From Microbulbifer hainanensis (GTDB taxonomy: Bacteria; Pseudomonadota; Gammaproteobacteria; Pseudomonadales; Cellvibrionaceae): DNA of 64,000 nucleotides. The notes below the pieces were generated by a model. The model saw nothing but the letters and a program-made list of their open reading frames with translations, did not search any database and had not been told where the DNA came from. Numbering within the stretch: the stretch's first letter is position 1; every line of letters begins with the position of its first letter. Location: assembly GCF_014904735.1 (NCBI RefSeq), contig NZ_JACZCR010000010.1, forward strand, positions 1-64,000, written 5' to 3'. Positions 62,374 to 64,000 of this stretch are shown here, piece after piece. The position numbers and the translations under genes were made by a program.

Positions 62374-63828
62374 TTAGGAGGAACTGCTGCCACAGGCTGC
62401 TAACGAGTGCTGAAGAATGTCCCCCAGAGTGTCGGCGAAGTCGGCAAAATCTTCATCGCTGGCGTTGGTAAAGCCCACCACCAGCCCCTGCTCGGTGGAG
62501 GATTCCTCCAGGTAGTGCTTGCTTAACGCCAGCGCTTCAAATCCGCGCGCGACCATCTGTCGCGCCACTTCCCGATCGCAGTAGTGGTTTTCCAGCTTCA
62601 GCGTTATATGCATGCCGTGCGGCGGTGTGCTTACCGTCACCGGCAGTGAGCGCCGTTGCAGCGCCCGCAGGAAGCGGTCGCGCTTGTCGCGATAGAGTTC
62701 GCGCATGTGGCGCAGGTGCGCCAGGAAATAGCCACCGCGAATAAAATCAGCAATCGCGCGCTGTACCAGCCCCGCACCGGCGCCACTGCAGTAGGCTTTG
62801 GCGGCGCGGAACTGCGGCAGCAGAGACTCCGGCACCACGGCGTAACCGACGCACAACTCCGGCGACAGCACCTTGGAAAACGTGCCCACGTAAATCACCC
62901 GCTGGGCGCGGTCCAGACCGGCCAGTGCCGTGAGTGGTTCGCCGCGGTAGCGATATTCCGCATCGTAGTCGTCCTCAATAATCCAGCCGTTCCGCTCCAC
63001 CGCCCAATCGAGAATTTCCAGCCGCCGCTCGAGGCTGAGCGCCACACCCAGCGGAAACTGGTGCGACGGCGTCAGGTACACGGCGCGGGTGTCGCCTTCC
63101 GGCGCAGCCAGCGCGTCGGCAAACCGGATACCATTTTCATCCACCGGCAGCGGCAGCAGCCGGAATCCGCACGCGGTGAAGGCCTGTCGCGCGCCCAGGT
63201 ATCCGGGATCCTCCACATAAATCTGTGCACTCAGCTGACGCAACACCGCGGCCGCCAGGTAGAGCCCCTGCTGGCCACCGCTGGTGATCAGCACCTGCTT
63301 CGCACTACAGCGCACACCGCGATAGGCCCCCAGGTAGGCGCTGACCAATTTGCGCAGCTGCAGATCGCCCGCCAGCGGCGGGCGCCGGTTGGCCGGCTGC
63401 GCCTGCCGCACGGCGGCGCGCAGTACCCGCAGCCAATCGGGGGACGGAAAATGCTCCGCATCCGGCAGCGCGAAACCCATGCGTAGCGGCGTTTCCGCTT
63501 CTGCGGCGACTGCCGTCTCCACCCGCGGCGCAGCACTATTGCGAATCGCGCGCGCGCCCATTGCCGTATTGCGCACGACGGTGCCGCGCCCCACTGCGGA
63601 CTCGGCAAACTGCTCGTCCACCAACATCTCGTAGGCCGCGATCACCGTGTTGCGCGACACCGCGAGCTCCGCTGCAAGTTCCCGCGACGACGGCAGGCGC
63701 ACGCCCGCGGGCAGGGTGCCGTTCAGGACCAGATCGCGGATAAACGCGTACAGCTGCCGATACCGCGGTGTTTCACTGTGGCTATCGAAAACAACGGCAC
63801 TGAAAGGAATACCCGAAACGGATTTCAT
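62374..63828 (-). CDS. MocR/PdxR-type GntR regulator with aminotransferase domain
   Basis: A 484-residue regulator fusing a GntR winged helix (about 20-90: QLYAFIRDLVLNGTLPAGVRLPSSRELAAELAVSRNTVIAAYEMLVDE) to a fold-type I aminotransferase-like domain that binds pyridoxal phosphate. The PLP lysine is in YVGTFSKVLSP and the PLP-stacking region in IIEDDYDAEYRY. Such regulators control vitamin B6, GABA or taurine genes, among others. It is divergent from an exported-protein gene at the window edge, the likely target. Confidence 0.92.
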   Translation of the reverse strand: MKSVSGIPFSAVVFDSHSETPRYRQLYAFIRDLVLNGTLPAGVRLPSSRELAAELAVSRNTVIAAYEMLVDEQFAESAVGRGTVVRNTAMGARAIRNSAAPRVETAVAAEAETPLRMGFALPDAEHFPSPDWLRVLRAAVRQAQPANRRPPLAGDLQLRKLVSAYLGAYRGVRCSAKQVLITSGGQQGLYLAAAVLRQLSAQIYVEDPGYLGARQAFTACGFRLLPLPVDENGIRFADALAAPEGDTRAVYLTPSHQFPLGVALSLERRLEILDWAVERNGWIIEDDYDAEYRYRGEPLTALAGLDRAQRVIYVGTFSKVLSPELCVGYAVVPESLLPQFRAAKAYCSGAGAGLVQRAIADFIRGGYFLAHLRHMRELYRDKRDRFLRALQRRSLPVTVSTPPHGMHITLKLENHYCDREVARQMVARGFEALALSKHYLEESSTEQGLVVGFTNASDEDFADFADTLGDILQHSLAACGSSSS

Positions 63829-63839
63829 CGATCAATAGT

Positions 63840-63886
63840 CCCTGTGTTGTACCGCCGCTGAGCGGCGCCGGGGGAATTGGCCCTGT
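63840..63886. promoter_or_regulatory. Possible MocR direct-repeat site
   Basis: Two CCCTGT direct repeats start 41 bases apart (63840 and 63881), about four helical turns. A GCCGCT/AGCGGC inverted repeat lies between them. MocR regulators often bind spaced direct repeats in the divergent promoter. Weak evidence. Confidence 0.25.
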
Positions 63887-63962
63887 CCTAGTGCCGGTAA
63901 TGGATCTACCACCCTACTCCGCGCCCACCTACGCTGCTCGCAATTCGACGGAGGGACAACGG

Positions 63963-64000
63963 ATGAAAACCTTGCAACTAAAAACCTTATTACTGGCAGC
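63963..64000 (+). CDS. Start of an exported protein (partial)
   Basis: ATG at 63963 with GGAGGG seven bases upstream begins MKTLQLKTLLLAA, a typical signal-peptide start. It runs off the right edge; the product cannot be identified. It is divergent from the MocR gene. Confidence 0.6.
   Translation, partial: MKTLQLKTLLLA

Overview
The window is a GC-rich stretch of gammaproteobacterial chromosome with dense genes on both strands. The gene families suggest a marine, polymer-degrading member of the Cellvibrionales such as Microbulbifer. The evidence for this is a TonB-dependent receptor beside a PhoX-type phosphatase, a Ser/Gly-linker lipoprotein with thrombospondin type 3 repeats, an MvaT-like nucleoid protein, a SelD fused to a flavoprotein, and MalT beside a GH13 alpha-glucosidase. 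The genus is inferred. I saw no rRNA, tRNA, CRISPR array, prophage or intact insertion sequence.

Layout. 1-4.7 kb: a TonB-dependent receptor (its stop lies at or just past the left edge) divergent from a Tat-exported PhoX-like phosphatase. 4.9-9.1 kb: a compact operon of lipase, RoxA-like dihaem cytochrome and catalase-fold haem protein. It ends at a 162-bp structured repeat with 15-bp terminal inverted repeats. 9.3-18.1 kb: MarC, AceK, a small lipoprotein, the divergent polyphosphate genes ppk1 and ppx with a Pho-box-like site between them, SelO and DUF2147. 18.1-23.7 kb: a marR-emrA-emrB efflux operon and parC. 23.8-28.4 kb: DUF2214, a FetAB-type ABC pair, a small outer-membrane barrel and aconitase. 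28.4-33.6 kb: a DUF748/AsmA-like protein of about 1,746 residues with twelve regularly spaced cysteine pairs. 33.9-38.4 kb: SelD fusion, type II NADH dehydrogenase and sirtuin. 38.6-46.3 kb: large lipoprotein, MvaT-like protein, an AT-rich gap, CBS protein, SLC13 permease with a Lys-Glu repeat insert, and the selenouridine enzyme MnmH. 46.4-53.3 kb: a run of minus-strand housekeeping and hypothetical genes (SDR, VOC, DUF2750, RlmD, YgjP-like peptidase, thioesterase, DUF2799, MBL hydrolase, alpha/beta-hydrolase-like). 53.5-64 kb: malT and alpha-glucosidase, merR and a carboxymuconolactone-decarboxylase-like gene, GDSL esterase, a divergent SDR/LysR pair, a MocR regulator and the first codons of an exported protein.

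How the genes fit together. ppk1/ppx form a polyphosphate synthesis and breakdown pair, probably under phosphate control, and the PhoX-like enzyme may belong to the same physiology. SelD and MnmH make a selenium pathway for tRNA wobble modification; SelO carries Cys where vertebrate SelO carries selenocysteine. MalT lies directly upstream of an alpha-glucosidase whose leader has a match to the MalT box. The MerR regulator has a textbook 19-bp-spacer MerR promoter overlapping its own stop codon and driving the next gene. The least explained items are the lipase/dihaem/catalase-like operon, the cysteine-pair repeat protein and the structured repeat at 9.13-9.29 kb.
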